From the NCBI GenBank assembly GCA_003513765.1, contig DONT01000009.1:6081-70080 (forward strand): a stretch of DNA of 64,000 bases, given 5' to 3'. The stretch is from Jeotgalicoccus sp. (GTDB lineage: Bacteria; Bacillota; Bacilli; Staphylococcales; Salinicoccaceae). Shown one piece after another: positions 17,794 to 29,001 of the stretch; position 1 is the first letter of the stretch; each line of letters starts with the position of its first letter. The notes beneath the pieces are model-generated. The model made no database searches, had not been told where the DNA came from, and saw nothing but the letters and a program-made list of their open reading frames with translations. The position numbers were made by a program, and so were the translations under genes.

Positions 17794-17860
17794 ATTATAA
17801 TAGAAATTAATACGTATGAAAACGTTTTCTACTTTACTATTATTCACTATCTTGTATAAT
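17794..17860. promoter_or_regulatory. Divergent promoters sharing a consensus cre site
   Basis: ATGAAAACGTTTTCT (17816-17830) is a full match to WTGNAANCGNWNNCW and is nearly palindromic. On the minus strand TTTTCA (17817-17822) and TATAAT (17794-17799) are 17 apart, so the cre covers the dipeptidase -35. On the plus strand TTTACT (17833-17838) and TATAAT (17855-17860) are 16 apart, placing the cre just upstream of the yjiH-like -35. CcpA could repress one and repress or activate the other. Confidence 0.75.
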
Positions 17861-17914
17861 TATTTAGTACATTCATATTAAAATTTAAATTCACAATAAA
17901 AAAGAGGGTATATT

Positions 17915-19243
17915 ATGTCGCGTTTTCCTACATTTTTAAAGTTCTTTATTCCTTCAGTAATCGGTATGTTCATGTTCCTTATACCGCTGAACATCGATGG
18001 AGAGACTACTGTTCCCGTTGCCTTTCTCGCTAACACAATTATAGATTTTGTCACAATTGAAACCATTACACTGTTAACAGTTATAACGATTGTAATCTCT
18101 GCAGTGTTCAGTATTATATACAGCTGGATTATTAAATCGGACTCCGGATTTATGAATGATGTATTTAATACATCGAACTTCTGGGTCGTTCTCAGAACAA
18201 TCGGTGCCGTATTCGCAGTACTAGTATATGCACAGGCTGGTCCGGAAATGATAATTTCCGAAAATACCGGTGCAATGATTTTAAATGATCTTCAGCCGAC
18301 ATTATTCACAGTATTCATTATTGCAGGATTCTTCCTGCCGCTCTTATTAAATTACGGACTGCTTGAGTTTGTCGGTACGCTGTTTGCTAAAGTGATGCGT
18401 CCGCTGTTCACTTTACCGGGCCGTTCAACAGTCGATAACCTTGCATCATGGGTCGGCGACGGTACTGTCGGTGTTATTTTAACTAGTAAACAGTATGAAG
18501 ACGGTTTTTATTCAAAACGTGAAGCAAGTGTAATTGCTTCTACATTCTCTGTAGTATCAATTACATTTACAATTGTTATTCTCGATTTAATCGGTTTAAT
18601 GCATATGTTCGGTCAGTTTTACTTAACAATTATCGTAGCCGGTTTTGCAGCAGCATTCATTATGCCTCGCATCCCGCCTTTATCGAGAATCGAAGATACA
18701 TATTACAATGATGGTTCTGAATTAGAAGAAACAATTCCTGAAGGTTATAACCTGGTATCATGGGGTTATAAACAAGCAATGGACAAAGCTGAAAAATCAC
18801 CAGGCCCGCTTGCTTTAATCACAGAAGGTATTAAAACAGTATTCGATACATGGTTCGGCGTCCTGCCGGTTGTAATGGCAATCGGTACGCTTGGTACAAT
18901 TCTCGCTGAATATACACCAATATTCTCATGGCTCGGAATGCCTTTCGTTCCGCTCTTAGAATTCATCGGTATTCCGGAAGCACAGGCAATGAGTGAAACG
19001 CTCTTTATCGGTTTCACAGATATGTTCCTGCCGGCTATTCTTATTGAAGGTGTACAGAGTGACATGACCCGCTTCATCGTTGGTGCGCTGAGTATTACAC
19101 AGCTCATTTACTTATCTGAAGTCGGCGGTGTTATTCTCGGTTCGAAAATCCCGCTAGGTATCGGTAAACTGCTGGCGATTTTCCTATTAAGAACAGTCAT
19201 CACATTACCAATTATTATTGTTGCAGCATTCCTTATTTTCTAA
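17915..19243 (+). CDS. YjiH-family nucleoside-recognition membrane protein
   Basis: A 442-residue membrane protein with about ten segments and two nucleoside-recognition (Gate) regions, resembling YjiH. Notable blocks are FFIPSVIGMFMFLIPL, LPGRSTVDNLASWVGDGTVG and SETLFIGFTDMFLPA. The family is thought to move small solutes, but no substrate is established. A GAGGG ribosome-binding site precedes the ATG. It is divergent from the M19 dipeptidase gene across a shared cre site, so it may handle a nutrient released by peptidase action; that is speculation. Confidence 0.85.
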   Translation: MSRFPTFLKFFIPSVIGMFMFLIPLNIDGETTVPVAFLANTIIDFVTIETITLLTVITIVISAVFSIIYSWIIKSDSGFMNDVFNTSNFWVVLRTIGAVFAVLVYAQAGPEMIISENTGAMILNDLQPTLFTVFIIAGFFLPLLLNYGLLEFVGTLFAKVMRPLFTLPGRSTVDNLASWVGDGTVGVILTSKQYEDGFYSKREASVIASTFSVVSITFTIVILDLIGLMHMFGQFYLTIIVAGFAAAFIMPRIPPLSRIEDTYYNDGSELEETIPEGYNLVSWGYKQAMDKAEKSPGPLALITEGIKTVFDTWFGVLPVVMAIGTLGTILAEYTPIFSWLGMPFVPLLEFIGIPEAQAMSETLFIGFTDMFLPAILIEGVQSDMTRFIVGALSITQLIYLSEVGGVILGSKIPLGIGKLLAIFLLRTVITLPIIIVAAFLIF

Positions 19244-19249
19244 ATGTCA

Positions 19250-19288
19250 AAAGTCCTCTGGAAATATTAATTCCAGAGGACTTTTTTT
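19250..19288 (+). terminator. Terminator of the yjiH-like gene
   Basis: A 14-bp stem (AAAGTCCTCTGGAA / TTCCAGAGGACTTT, 19250-19284) is followed by a T run. Confidence 0.92.
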
Positions 19289-19306
19289 ATGATTTTATAG
19301 TGGGAT

Positions 19307-19470
19307 TCGCAGGACTGGTATGACAAGCTTTCATGTGTATCCAAGGCTCGCGGGATTGGCATGACAGGCTTTCATGTGTATCCGACACTCGCAGGACTGG
19401 CATGACAAGCTTTCATATGTATCCAAGACTCGCGGGGTTGGCATGATACGCTTTCATATGTATCCGACAC
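19307..19470. repeat. 41-bp tandem repeat, four copies (82-bp higher order)
   Basis: Four contiguous units start at 19307, 19348, 19389 and 19430. The core is TCGC.GG..TGGCATGACA.G, then CTTTCAT.TGTATCC. Copies 1 and 3 share GCAGGACT and a CCAAG.C end; copies 2 and 4 share GCGGG.TT and a CCGACAC end. An 82-bp pair therefore seems to have duplicated. The array sits between convergent genes and is related to that at 3719-3790. There are no spacers, so this is not CRISPR. Confidence 0.92.
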
Positions 19471-19497
19471 CGATGCTCTCACCTTGTGCAAAATCAA

Positions 19498-19534
19498 AAT
19501 CAGCAGCAGAATTTCAATCATTCTGCTGCTGATT
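19498..19534 (-). terminator. Terminator of tyrS
   Basis: AATCAGCAGCAGAAT pairs with ATTCTGCTGCTGATT around a 7-base loop, followed on the minus strand by TTTTGATTTTG. Confidence 0.9.
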
Positions 19535-19541
19535 TACTCAT

Positions 19542-21043
<1,502 letters not shown>

Positions 21044-21049
21044 TAAATA

Positions 21050-21078
21050 AGTATATTATCAGGATGATAAAAAGTCAA
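21050..21078 (-). promoter_or_regulatory. Promoter of the tyrS T-box leader
   Basis: TTGACT (21073-21078) and TATACT (21050-21055) are 17 bases apart on the minus strand, placing the start near 21043. Confidence 0.8.
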
Positions 21079-21228
21079 GTTCACTTCCTCCCCTCCAGTC
21101 TTATTGTTTTGACTTTTATACGTTTTGATATACGATTACATGGTTGAATTACAATATGTTTACACGGGCTTTTATCACTATGAGTGCGATAAGAACATAT
21201 GATATAATCTTTTTAATAGGAGGTTGGC

Positions 21229-23745
21229 ATGGATAAGAAAAATGACTTTATTGAAAATATAAAAAAGATGTTCTCCCGCAAAGATCCTGACAAAAAGAAA
21301 GACAAAGTTCACGGAGCAAATGCTAAGGACAAATATCATAATACAGTCGCCCGCTTTAAAAAAGCAGGGTCCCCTCTCAGGGTGTCATTCTTCACAGCAT
21401 ATGACACTATATGGAATGTAGTTTTATTTTTACTTTTAGCATTCACCCTGCTTGGAATATTCCTTTTCAGCATCGGTCTCGGTTACTTTGCAGCACTCGT
21501 CTCAGATGAAGAAGTGCTTGCTGAAGAAGAAATTTTAACCGATCTTACCGAAATGACTGAAAGTACGACTGTAACATTCGGCTCCGGCGAAGTACTCGGA
21601 ACATTGAGATCCGACTTAATCCGGGAAACTGTCGATTATGAAAACATCTCTGAAAACGTCACGGATGCATTAATCTCAACTGAGGATGAACACTTTTATG
21701 AACATAACGGTGTCGTTCCAAAAGCATTCATGCGTGCGTCTCTGCAGCAGGTTTCAGGCGGCGATGAAAGTTCAGGAGGAAGTACTATTACACAGCAGCT
21801 GGTGAAAAACCAGATGCTTACCAACGACCCGACATTCGACCGTAAGGCAACAGAGTTACTGCTTGCATTCAGAGTCGAAAATATCATGTCCAAAGAAGAA
21901 ATTTTGGAAGCATACTTAAATGCAGTATCGTTTGGGCGTAATGCCAACGGACAAAATATCGCAGGTATTGAATCAGCAGCACAAGGTGTTTTCGGCAAGC
22001 CGGCAGCAGATTTAAATATTGCTGAAAGTGCGTTTCTAGCAGGACTGCCGCAAAACCCTTACGCATACACACCATTTAATCAGGACGGCACAATGAAAGA
22101 TGCTGAATTACTCGAGGCAGGTAAAAACCGCCAGGAATTCGTCCTTTCAAGAATGCTGACTGAAGGTGCGATTACCGAGGAAGAACATGATCAGGCACTT
22201 CAATACAACATCTATGACAATATGGCATCAAGTGTTGTTGTACCAAACCAGAACTACCCGTTCCTGACAGATGAAGTGGAACGCCGCGGTGTGGAAATTA
22301 TTAAATATATCCTAGCTGAAGAAGAAGGCATTAGCCGTGAAGATGTTGATTCAACGCCGTTAATCAATCAGGAGTATACTCAAAAAGCGAATGAAGCAAT
22401 GCGTAATGAGGGTTACCAGATTGAAACGACAATTGATAAAACAATTTACGATACGATGCAGGATACTAAAAATAACAGTTTCAGCTACTACGGCCAGCGC
22501 AGCAGTCTCGATGCACTAAACGCGACTGAAGGCGAAGAAGAGGAAATACTCGATCACGAAGTCGGCATGGTCTTAAAAGACAATAGTACCGGTAAAATAC
22601 TCGGTTTCGTCGGCGGACGCAACTACGATGAGTCCGAAGTTAACCACGCAACCCAGACAAAACGCCAGGCAGGTTCAACAATGAAGCCGCTCAGCACGTT
22701 TGCTCCGGCAATCGATCAGGGCTTAATCGCACCGGATACAGTATTACTTGATGAAGAGTTCAGTTATAACGGCTATGAGCCGAGAAACTACTCGACTGAA
22801 GAATACGGCCTGGTTTCTGCGAAACACGCACTCAGCAACTCATATAACTTAAGTACTTTAAGATTGTGGTCTGAAGTTCAAAATCACAATCCGGGACAGT
22901 ATTTAGAACAGATGAACCTAAATGTATCAGACGAACTGTTAAGCACAGCTTCACTGCCGCTCGGTACCAATGACTTATCGGTTGTAGAAAACGTCGATGC
23001 ATTTTCTACGTTCGGCAACGAAGGTGAAATGACAGAGAGCTATATGATTGAAACAATTACTGATCCAAGCGGTGAAGTAGTTTATGAACATCAGCAGGAT
23101 CCAACAAGAGTGTTTAAAGATTCAACATCATTCCTAATGGCTGATATGCTGAAAGAATCGTTTGTTACCGGTTCTGTTTATCATATTAGGGATTACTATG
23201 ATTCAGTACAGGACGTGTATGACTGGTCAGCGAAGACCGGTACATCCGAGCGCTTCGTCGACTCATGGATGGTCGGCTTTAATCCGAAAGTAACTTTAGG
23301 TATATGGATGGGTTATGACCGCAACATTCCTCAGGTCTACGACACAGACGATGAACAGTACTACCATCTGTACAACTGGAGAAACATGGCGCAGGCATTG
23401 ACAAATGTTGCACCTGAACAGCTCGGGGCATACGAAGAATTCCAGCAGCCTTCATCAGTCAGAGAAGAAGAATTCTGTGCACTGACAATGGAGCTGGAAG
23501 ATGACTGCTCAAGCAGTATGGACAGACCAATTGAAGGATTAATCTCAGAAGATACACAGTTCTCGAACAAGAGTTCACTAAGTGACCCTGCAATCCAGGC
23601 GCGTATGGGCGCAGCGGTTGACAGCGGCCTTTCGAACAGTGATTTAAGAGGACGTGTCACGCGGACGTATGATGACACATATACAGTCGGCGGCAGATCA
23701 TCATCAAGAAGCAGCTCATCAGATGATGATGACGATGATGATTAA
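21229..23745 (+). CDS. Class A penicillin-binding protein (PBP1A family)
   Basis: An 838-residue bifunctional peptidoglycan synthase. A basic cytoplasmic N-terminus and one membrane anchor (about 62-88) are followed by a GT51 glycosyltransferase with catalytic Glu152 in TEDEHFYEHNG and GGSTITQQLVKN. The transpeptidase has Ser483/Lys486 in GSTMKPL, the SNS motif in ALSNSYN, and KTGT at 669. The tail is low-complexity, Ser-rich then seven Asp. GGAGG precedes the ATG, and a TATAAT at 21203-21208 is a plausible -10. It polymerises and cross-links the wall outside the membrane. It lies next to tyrS, as in related cocci. Confidence 0.95.
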   Translation: MDKKNDFIENIKKMFSRKDPDKKKDKVHGANAKDKYHNTVARFKKAGSPLRVSFFTAYDTIWNVVLFLLLAFTLLGIFLFSIGLGYFAALVSDEEVLAEEEILTDLTEMTESTTVTFGSGEVLGTLRSDLIRETVDYENISENVTDALISTEDEHFYEHNGVVPKAFMRASLQQVSGGDESSGGSTITQQLVKNQMLTNDPTFDRKATELLLAFRVENIMSKEEILEAYLNAVSFGRNANGQNIAGIESAAQGVFGKPAADLNIAESAFLAGLPQNPYAYTPFNQDGTMKDAELLEAGKNRQEFVLSRMLTEGAITEEEHDQALQYNIYDNMASSVVVPNQNYPFLTDEVERRGVEIIKYILAEEEGISREDVDSTPLINQEYTQKANEAMRNEGYQIETTIDKTIYDTMQDTKNNSFSYYGQRSSLDALNATEGEEEEILDHEVGMVLKDNSTGKILGFVGGRNYDESEVNHATQTKRQAGSTMKPLSTFAPAIDQGLIAPDTVLLDEEFSYNGYEPRNYSTEEYGLVSAKHALSNSYNLSTLRLWSEVQNHNPGQYLEQMNLNVSDELLSTASLPLGTNDLSVVENVDAFSTFGNEGEMTESYMIETITDPSGEVVYEHQQDPTRVFKDSTSFLMADMLKESFVTGSVYHIRDYYDSVQDVYDWSAKTGTSERFVDSWMVGFNPKVTLGIWMGYDRNIPQVYDTDDEQYYHLYNWRNMAQALTNVAPEQLGAYEEFQQPSSVREEEFCALTMELEDDCSSSMDRPIEGLISEDTQFSNKSSLSDPAIQARMGAAVDSGLSNSDLRGRVTRTYDDTYTVGGRSSSRSSSSDDDDDDD

Positions 23746-23763
23746 TTAAATTGTAGTGAAATT

Positions 23764-23797
23764 AACACCTCCACTGTACGTGGAGGTGTTTTTTTGT
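23764..23797 (+). terminator. Terminator of the PBP gene
   Basis: A perfect 10-bp stem (AACACCTCCA / TGGAGGTGTT, 23764-23790) is followed by a T run. Confidence 0.92.
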
Positions 23798-23820
23798 TGT
23801 AGTATTTACTTTTCGATGCT

Positions 23821-23854
23821 ACATTGTCCGATAAACTGATTTGTCGGACAGTGT
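23821..23854. repeat. Imperfect inverted repeat, possible dispersed element
   Basis: ACATTGTCCGA and TCGGACAGTGT form an 11-bp stem with one G-U type mismatch and no T run. The left arm with its flank, CTACATTGTC, recurs at 30180-30189 before another GACAG. It is not a convincing terminator. Confidence 0.45.
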
Positions 23855-23932
23855 AAAGTTTTCACATGCTAAATCAGCTCACCAGATAACGATAAAGGTG
23901 GCAAATCCTTTTCAAAAATCATTCAGCATAAA

Positions 23933-23962
23933 AAAGCCCAAAATCCGAAGATTTTGGGCTTT
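23933..23962 (-). terminator. Terminator of fhs
   Basis: A perfect 13-bp stem (AAAGCCCAAAATC / GATTTTGGGCTTT) with a CGAA loop, 16 bases past the fhs stop. The A run at its left gives a short U tail on the minus strand. Confidence 0.85.
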
Positions 23963-23978
23963 CTCTATTATATAAGTT

Positions 23979-25646
23979 CTAGAATAATCCAGTTGAAGAA
24001 CCGTCAGCGTTTACATCCATTTTGACAGCTGAAGGAACTTTAGGAAGTCCAGGCATTGTCATGATATCACCAGTAAGTGCAACAACGAATCCTGCACCTG
24101 CTTTAGCGATAACTTCACTAACGCTTACTCTGAATCCTGTCGGACGTCCTAATTTTTTAGGATCGTCTGATAATGAGTACTGAGTCTTAGCCATACATAC
24201 CGGGAAGTTGCCCCAGCCGTTAGCTTCGATGTCAGCAATTTGTTTTTTAGCTTTAGCAGAGAAATCAACACCGTCTCCACCGTATACTTCTTTAACGATT
24301 TTCTCGATCTTGTCAGCGATTGGCAGTTCATCTTCGTACAGCTGTTTGAAGTCGTTTCCAGCTTCAACTGCTGCTAATACTTCATTAGCTAAGTCAACGC
24401 CGCCGTCTCCGCCTTTTTCCCATACTTGTGTTAGTGCAACGCGAACGCCCTGATCTTTACACCAGTCAAGAACGAAGTTTCTTTCTTCATCAGTGTCAGT
24501 TACGAAGTCGTTTAACGCGATTACCGGTTCAACTCCGAATTTACGAGCGTTTTCGATGTGTTTACCTAAGTTAACAATACCATCTTTAAGAGCATCAACG
24601 TTAGCTTCGCCTAAGTCAGCTTTAGCTACTCCACCGTTCATCTTAAGTGCACGGATAGTTGCTACTAAAACGATAGCATCTGGCTTGAATCCGCCCATGC
24701 GCGCTTTAATATCCATGAATTTTTCCGCTCCAAGGTCAGAACCGAAACCTGATTCAGTTACAACGATATCAGCAAGCTGTCTTGCAGTGTTTGTTGCAAT
24801 GATTGAGTTACATCCGTGAGCAATGTTAGCGAATGGTCCACCGTGGATTAATGCAGGTGTACCTTCCATAGTTTGTACTAAGTTAGGTTTAATAGCTTCT
24901 TTAAGAAGAAGTGCTAATGCACCTTGAACTTCAAGCTCCCCAACTGTTACTGGTTTTTTATCGTAAGTATAACCGATTACAATTTTAGCTAATTTTTCTT
25001 TAAGATCCATGATGTCGTTTGATAAACATAAAACAGCCATGATTTCACTCGCAACTGTAATATCAAATCCGTCTTCGCGCGGAACCCCTCTTGTAGGTCC
25101 GCCTAAACCGACAACGACTTGACGAAGTGCACGATCGTTCATGTCGATAACACGTTTCCAAGATACACGGCGCGGATCAATATTCAGCGCGTTTCCTTGG
25201 TGAATGTGGTTATCAATGAATGCACTCAATGCATTATTTGCTGTAGTAATTGCGTGTAGGTCACCGTTAAAGTGTAAGTTGATTTCTTCCATCGGTAATA
25301 CCTGTGCATGGCCTCCGCCTGTTGCTCCACCTTTAACACCCATAACAGGTCCAAGTGAAGGTTCGCGTAAAGCGACCATTACATTTTTACCAATTTTATT
25401 AAAAGCATCACTTAATCCAACAGTTACTGTTGATTTACCTTCACCTGCAGGCGTCGGGTTCATAGCGGATACAAGAACAATTTTAGAATTTTCCTTGTTT
25501 CCTTCAAGTTGGTGGATGTCTACTTTTGCCTTGTATTTACCATACATTTCTAACGCTTCTTCAGGGATTCCTGCTTTCTTAGCAATATCCTGAATTGGTT
25601 GTATTGTGGCTTTGGACGCAATCTCTTGGTCAGTCAAATGTGCCAT
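23979..25646 (-). CDS. fhs: Formate--tetrahydrofolate ligase
   Basis: A 555-residue formyltetrahydrofolate synthetase that makes 10-formyl-THF from formate, THF and ATP for purine and fMet-tRNA synthesis. The ATP-binding [11 protein letters not shown] and the family block [23 protein letters not shown] (quoted in part) are clear, and the C-terminus [14 protein letters not shown] is typical. The open frame extends 29 codons upstream, but ATG at 25646 has GGAG eight bases before it and the standard N-terminus. It is a monocistronic unit between acsA and the PBP gene. Confidence 0.98.
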   Translation of the reverse strand: MAHLTDQEIASKATIQPIQDIAKKAGIPEEALEMYGKYKAKVDIHQLEGNKENSKIVLVSAMNPTPAGEGKSTVTVGLSDAFNKIGKNVMVALREPSLGPVMGVKGGATGGGHAQVLPMEEINLHFNGDLHAITTANNALSAFIDNHIHQGNALNIDPRRVSWKRVIDMNDRALRQVVVGLGGPTRGVPREDGFDITVASEIMAVLCLSNDIMDLKEKLAKIVIGYTYDKKPVTVGELEVQGALALLLKEAIKPNLVQTMEGTPALIHGGPFANIAHGCNSIIATNTARQLADIVVTESGFGSDLGAEKFMDIKARMGGFKPDAIVLVATIRALKMNGGVAKADLGEANVDALKDGIVNLGKHIENARKFGVEPVIALNDFVTDTDEERNFVLDWCKDQGVRVALTQVWEKGGDGGVDLANEVLAAVEAGNDFKQLYEDELPIADKIEKIVKEVYGGDGVDFSAKAKKQIADIEANGWGNFPVCMAKTQYSLSDDPKKLGRPTGFRVSVSEVIAKAGAGFVVALTGDIMTMPGLPKVPSAVKMDVNADGSSTGLF

Positions 25647-25713
25647 CTTCTCAGCTCCTAAATATAATTTGCAGTTGTAAAACGATTTCACAACTTCATA
25701 ATCATTATGACAT

Positions 25714-25754
25714 AAAAAACGAATACAGGCCATTATAAACGGCCTGCATTTCGT
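25714..25754 (-). terminator. Terminator of acsA
   Basis: ACGAATACAGGCC pairs with GGCCTGCATTTCGT with a small internal mismatch, followed by a U run on the minus strand. Confidence 0.85.
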
Positions 25755-25786
25755 AATCTATTTAAATTATATGATAATTTGTAAAC

Positions 25787-27496
25787 TTAATCATCGTCCA
25801 TCGATGATAAATCGCCCGCCGGTAAATCGAGTTCCCACGCTTTAAGCACACGTCTCATAATTTTGCCGCTGCGCGTTTTCGGCAAACTGTCTTTAAATTC
25901 GATTTCTCTGGGTGCTGCGTGCGCCGCCAGTCCGTTCTTCACGAATACACGGATTTCTTCTTTAAGCGCATCAGTCGGCTCGTAACCGTCTCTTAAAGCG
26001 ATAAATGCCTTAACGATTTCACCGCGTACCGGGTCGGGCTTACCGATAACTCCCGCTTCCTGAACCGCTTCATGTTCTACCAGTTTCGATTCAATTTCAA
26101 ATGGCCCGACACGTTCGCCCGCTGTCATGATGACATCGTCTACACGGCCCTGGAACCAGAAATATCCGTCTTCATCCTGGTAGGCGGAATCCCCGGAAAT
26201 ATACCAGTCGCCGATAAAGTAAGAATCGTACTTCGGTTTATTCTTCCAGATTTCACGCATCATTGCCGGCCAGCCCGTCTTCATTGCAAGGTTGCCCATG
26301 CGGTTCGGCGGCAGTTCATTACCCTGATCGTCGATAATTGTTGCTTCGACACCCGGCAGCGGTTTACCCATCGAACCGCCTTTAATATCCATGGACGGGA
26401 AGTTCACAATCATATGTGCACCTGTTTCAGTCATCCACCACGTATCGTGAATGCGCAGATTAAATACTTCCATCCCCCACTTGACTACTTCAGGATTTAA
26501 CGGTTCTCCAACAGATAGAATATGTCTAAGTGCTGATAAGTCGTATTTTTCAACAACGTTATCGCTGCTGCCCATCAGCATTCTGAATGCTGTCGGCGCA
26601 CTGTACCATATTGTTACTTTCAATTCTTCAAGCGCTCCATACCATGATTCAGCAGAAAATCTGCCTCCGACGATAACATTCGTCGCACGGTTCAGCCACG
26701 GTGCAAATATACCGTATGAAGTTCCTGTTACCCAGCCCGGGTCAGCTGTACACCAGTACACATCGTCCTCTTTTAAATCGAGTACATATTTACCTGAAAT
26801 ATACTGCTGCACCATCGCATACTGTGCATGCAGCACACCTTTAGGCTGGCCTGTTGAACCGCTTGTGTAATGTAAAATCAGCCCGTCTTCTTTACCGAGC
26901 CATTCAATGTCAAAATCTGAAGAAGCATTATTAAATTCTTCGTTAAAATTAATATAACGTTCATCAACGTCATCACCTGCGACAACGACATTTTTTAAGT
27001 CTGGCAGATCATCAACCGGAACTCTCGGCAGCAGTTCAGGCGTCGTGATAATTGTTGTGGCTTCACTATCCTCCATACGGTCTTTTACTGCTTTTTCCAT
27101 AAATGCCTCAAACAGCGGTCCGACTATGGCACCGATTTTCAGCGCACCGAGCAGTGCGAAATAAAGTTCAGGCGAACGTGCCATAAAGATAAATACGCGG
27201 TCCCCTTTTTTAACACCCGCATTCTTTAAAACATTAGCTGCTTGATTTGATTTCTCTTTCATTTCTTTAAAAGTAAACGACTGGATGTTATCTTCCAGTT
27301 TGTAATGGAGCGCGATCTTATCCCCATATCCCTCGTCCACATGTTTATCTATAGCTTCATAAGCCATATTTACTTTTCCAGTTTCATACCATGAAAATTC
27401 CTTTTCAATATTTTCCCATGAGAAATTCTCTCTTGCCGTTTCGTAATTCGGCATGTTTGCATGTTGATCTGTTGCTTCATAAAGTTCTACTTTCAT
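25787..27496 (-). CDS. acsA: Acetyl-CoA synthetase
   Basis: A 569-residue AMP-forming acetate:CoA ligase. Signature blocks are HYTSGSTGQPKGV (ATP loop), WWMTETG, and YFWFQGRVDDVIMTAGERVGP (hinge, quoted in part). The C-terminal LPKTRSGKIMRR carries the catalytic lysine (residue 545), the known acetylation target of AcuA. An in-frame GTG at 27508 overlaps the AAGGGG ribosome-binding site, so ATG at 27496 is taken. It is divergent from acuABC, which encode its acetylase and deacetylase. Cre-like sites in the shared region suggest CcpA repression on good carbon sources. Confidence 0.97.
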   Translation of the reverse strand: MKVELYEATDQHANMPNYETARENFSWENIEKEFSWYETGKVNMAYEAIDKHVDEGYGDKIALHYKLEDNIQSFTFKEMKEKSNQAANVLKNAGVKKGDRVFIFMARSPELYFALLGALKIGAIVGPLFEAFMEKAVKDRMEDSEATTIITTPELLPRVPVDDLPDLKNVVVAGDDVDERYINFNEEFNNASSDFDIEWLGKEDGLILHYTSGSTGQPKGVLHAQYAMVQQYISGKYVLDLKEDDVYWCTADPGWVTGTSYGIFAPWLNRATNVIVGGRFSAESWYGALEELKVTIWYSAPTAFRMLMGSSDNVVEKYDLSALRHILSVGEPLNPEVVKWGMEVFNLRIHDTWWMTETGAHMIVNFPSMDIKGGSMGKPLPGVEATIIDDQGNELPPNRMGNLAMKTGWPAMMREIWKNKPKYDSYFIGDWYISGDSAYQDEDGYFWFQGRVDDVIMTAGERVGPFEIESKLVEHEAVQEAGVIGKPDPVRGEIVKAFIALRDGYEPTDALKEEIRVFVKNGLAAHAAPREIEFKDSLPKTRSGKIMRRVLKAWELDLPAGDLSSMDDD

Positions 27497-27544
27497 TCTT
27501 AACGACACCCCTTATTTGTCTTATAATTTCACTTTCATATGCCC

Positions 27545-27642
27545 ATTATATTGAAAGACAGTTCAGAATTCTATGAAAACGCTTAATTTCTTTTATTTTC
27601 TTTATTTGCCATGAAATAAAATCGCTTTCACTTTAGTATAAT
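27545..27642. promoter_or_regulatory. acsA/acuA intergenic control region with two cre-like sites
   Basis: On the minus strand TAGAAT (27568-27573) and TATAAT (27545-27550) are 17 apart and form the likely acsA promoter. ATGAAAACGCTTAAT (27573-27587) matches the cre consensus with one mismatch and abuts the -35. A second site at 27617-27630 (TGAAAGCGATTTTA on the minus strand) also has one mismatch and lies just upstream of TATAAT at 27637-27642, a candidate acuA -10. Confidence 0.6.
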
Positions 27643-27714
27643 TTCACTATAATATATAATGATAATGAATTTATTTTTTTATAACATTTAATTACTTTTA
27701 AAAGGGGTGTTCCA

Positions 27715-28347
27715 TTGAGGCATCAAAAACACTATTTTAAAACTGAAACAAAAACTGACACGGACACCGTCATTATAGAAGGTCCTGTTGACAGCGATAC
27801 TTTGAAAACATATACATTTGACGATGATTTAACTGCATTCAGACGCCCTAAAGAACAATTCCAGGCGCTGCTTGAAATTGCAGAACTTCCCGAAGGAAGA
27901 ATTATTGTCAGTCATATAAATAAACATATTGTCGGCTACATTATCTTTCTTCATCCCGATCCGCTTGAACGCTGGTCGGACGGCAATCATTCATTCATTA
28001 TGGAACTTGGTGCAGTAGAAGTTGCACTGCCCTGGCGGAGCTTGGGGCTTGCCGGAAAAATGCTGGAACTATCAACATATGATGATTTTATCGAAAATTA
28101 TATTATTATTACGACAGAATATTACTGGCACTGGGATTTAAAAAACAGCGGTTTGGATGTTTACGACTATAAAAAACTGATGATTCGTTTAATGCAGCGT
28201 GCGGGTTATGAAGTATTCCAGACCAATGACCCTGAAATTACCGGCCACCCCGCCAATACACTGATGGCGCGTATAGGAAAAAATATTAATGATAAACAGA
28301 TGCAGCAGTTTGACGAAATACGTTTTAAAAACCGATTTTTAATTTAA
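27715..28347 (+). CDS. acuA: Acetoin utilization acetyltransferase AcuA
   Basis: A 210-residue GNAT protein acetyltransferase that inactivates AcsA by acetylating its catalytic lysine. It matches AcuA along its length: LPEGRIIVSHINKHIVGYI, HPDPLERWSDG, TTEYYWHWDLKNSG and HPANTLMARIGKN are all conserved. The start is TTG at 27715 with AAGGGGTG five bases upstream; no ATG fits. First gene of acuABC, with 18 bases to the acuB start. Confidence 0.95.
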   Translation: MRHQKHYFKTETKTDTDTVIIEGPVDSDTLKTYTFDDDLTAFRRPKEQFQALLEIAELPEGRIIVSHINKHIVGYIIFLHPDPLERWSDGNHSFIMELGAVEVALPWRSLGLAGKMLELSTYDDFIENYIIITTEYYWHWDLKNSGLDVYDYKKLMIRLMQRAGYEVFQTNDPEITGHPANTLMARIGKNINDKQMQQFDEIRFKNRFLI

Positions 28348-28365
28348 CGAGGGGTGTGATTGCAT

Positions 28366-29001
28366 ATGCTAGTAGAAAGAATTATGACTTCTCCCGTGGA
28401 GACACTCCACGTTAACGATACGATTCATGAGGCAATGAATATGATGAGCCGGCTGTCAATCCGCCATATTCCGATTGTGGATGATGATGATAATTTAGCC
28501 GGAATTATTTCAGATAAAGACGTGAACCTCGCATTGCCGTCTATCGCGAGCAAGGATGAAGATCTGTCACTGGACCTGGAACTTGGTAAAATTATGCGCC
28601 AGCAGGTTACGACCTGCCATCCGCTCGACTTTGTCGAAGAAATTGCGAAAGACTTTTATCATTTTGCGATTGGTGCAATTCCAGTGATGCGCGGTAAAAA
28701 AATTGTCGGCATCGTTACCCAGAAAGATATGCTCAATACATTTCTTGAACTGACAGGAATTAAAGAACCCGGCTCTATTATTGAAATCGATATTAAAGAC
28801 CGCATGGGCGTAATATTTGATATCGGCAAAGTATTTAAAGACCTGAATATTAAAATTGTCAGCATTTCAATTTATCCTAACTCTGATAAAAAAGATCACA
28901 AAATTATCGTGCTCCGCATCGATGCAATGAATCCGTTAATTGCTATAGAAAAATTAAAAGAATCCGGATTTAACGTACTGGATCCGAGCGAGATGTCGTA
29001 A
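28366..29001 (+). CDS. acuB: CBS-ACT domain protein AcuB
   Basis: A 211-residue protein with two CBS domains (about 5-60 and 75-130) and a C-terminal ACT-like domain (about 138-205). AcuB homologues are encoded with acuA and acuC; the domain type binds adenine nucleotides, but its exact role is unsettled. A TTG two codons upstream also lies near the GAGGGG site; ATG at 28366 matches the MLVERIM start of relatives. Its stop TAA overlaps the acuC ATG by one base, so translation of acuC is coupled. Confidence 0.93.
   Translation: MLVERIMTSPVETLHVNDTIHEAMNMMSRLSIRHIPIVDDDDNLAGIISDKDVNLALPSIASKDEDLSLDLELGKIMRQQVTTCHPLDFVEEIAKDFYHFAIGAIPVMRGKKIVGIVTQKDMLNTFLELTGIKEPGSIIEIDIKDRMGVIFDIGKVFKDLNIKIVSISIYPNSDKKDHKIIVLRIDAMNPLIAIEKLKESGFNVLDPSEMS

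Noticed and set aside
19307..19470. CRISPR-like array
   Set aside because: The repeated units are contiguous and the whole 41-bp period is conserved, so there are no unique spacers, and no cas genes are in the window.
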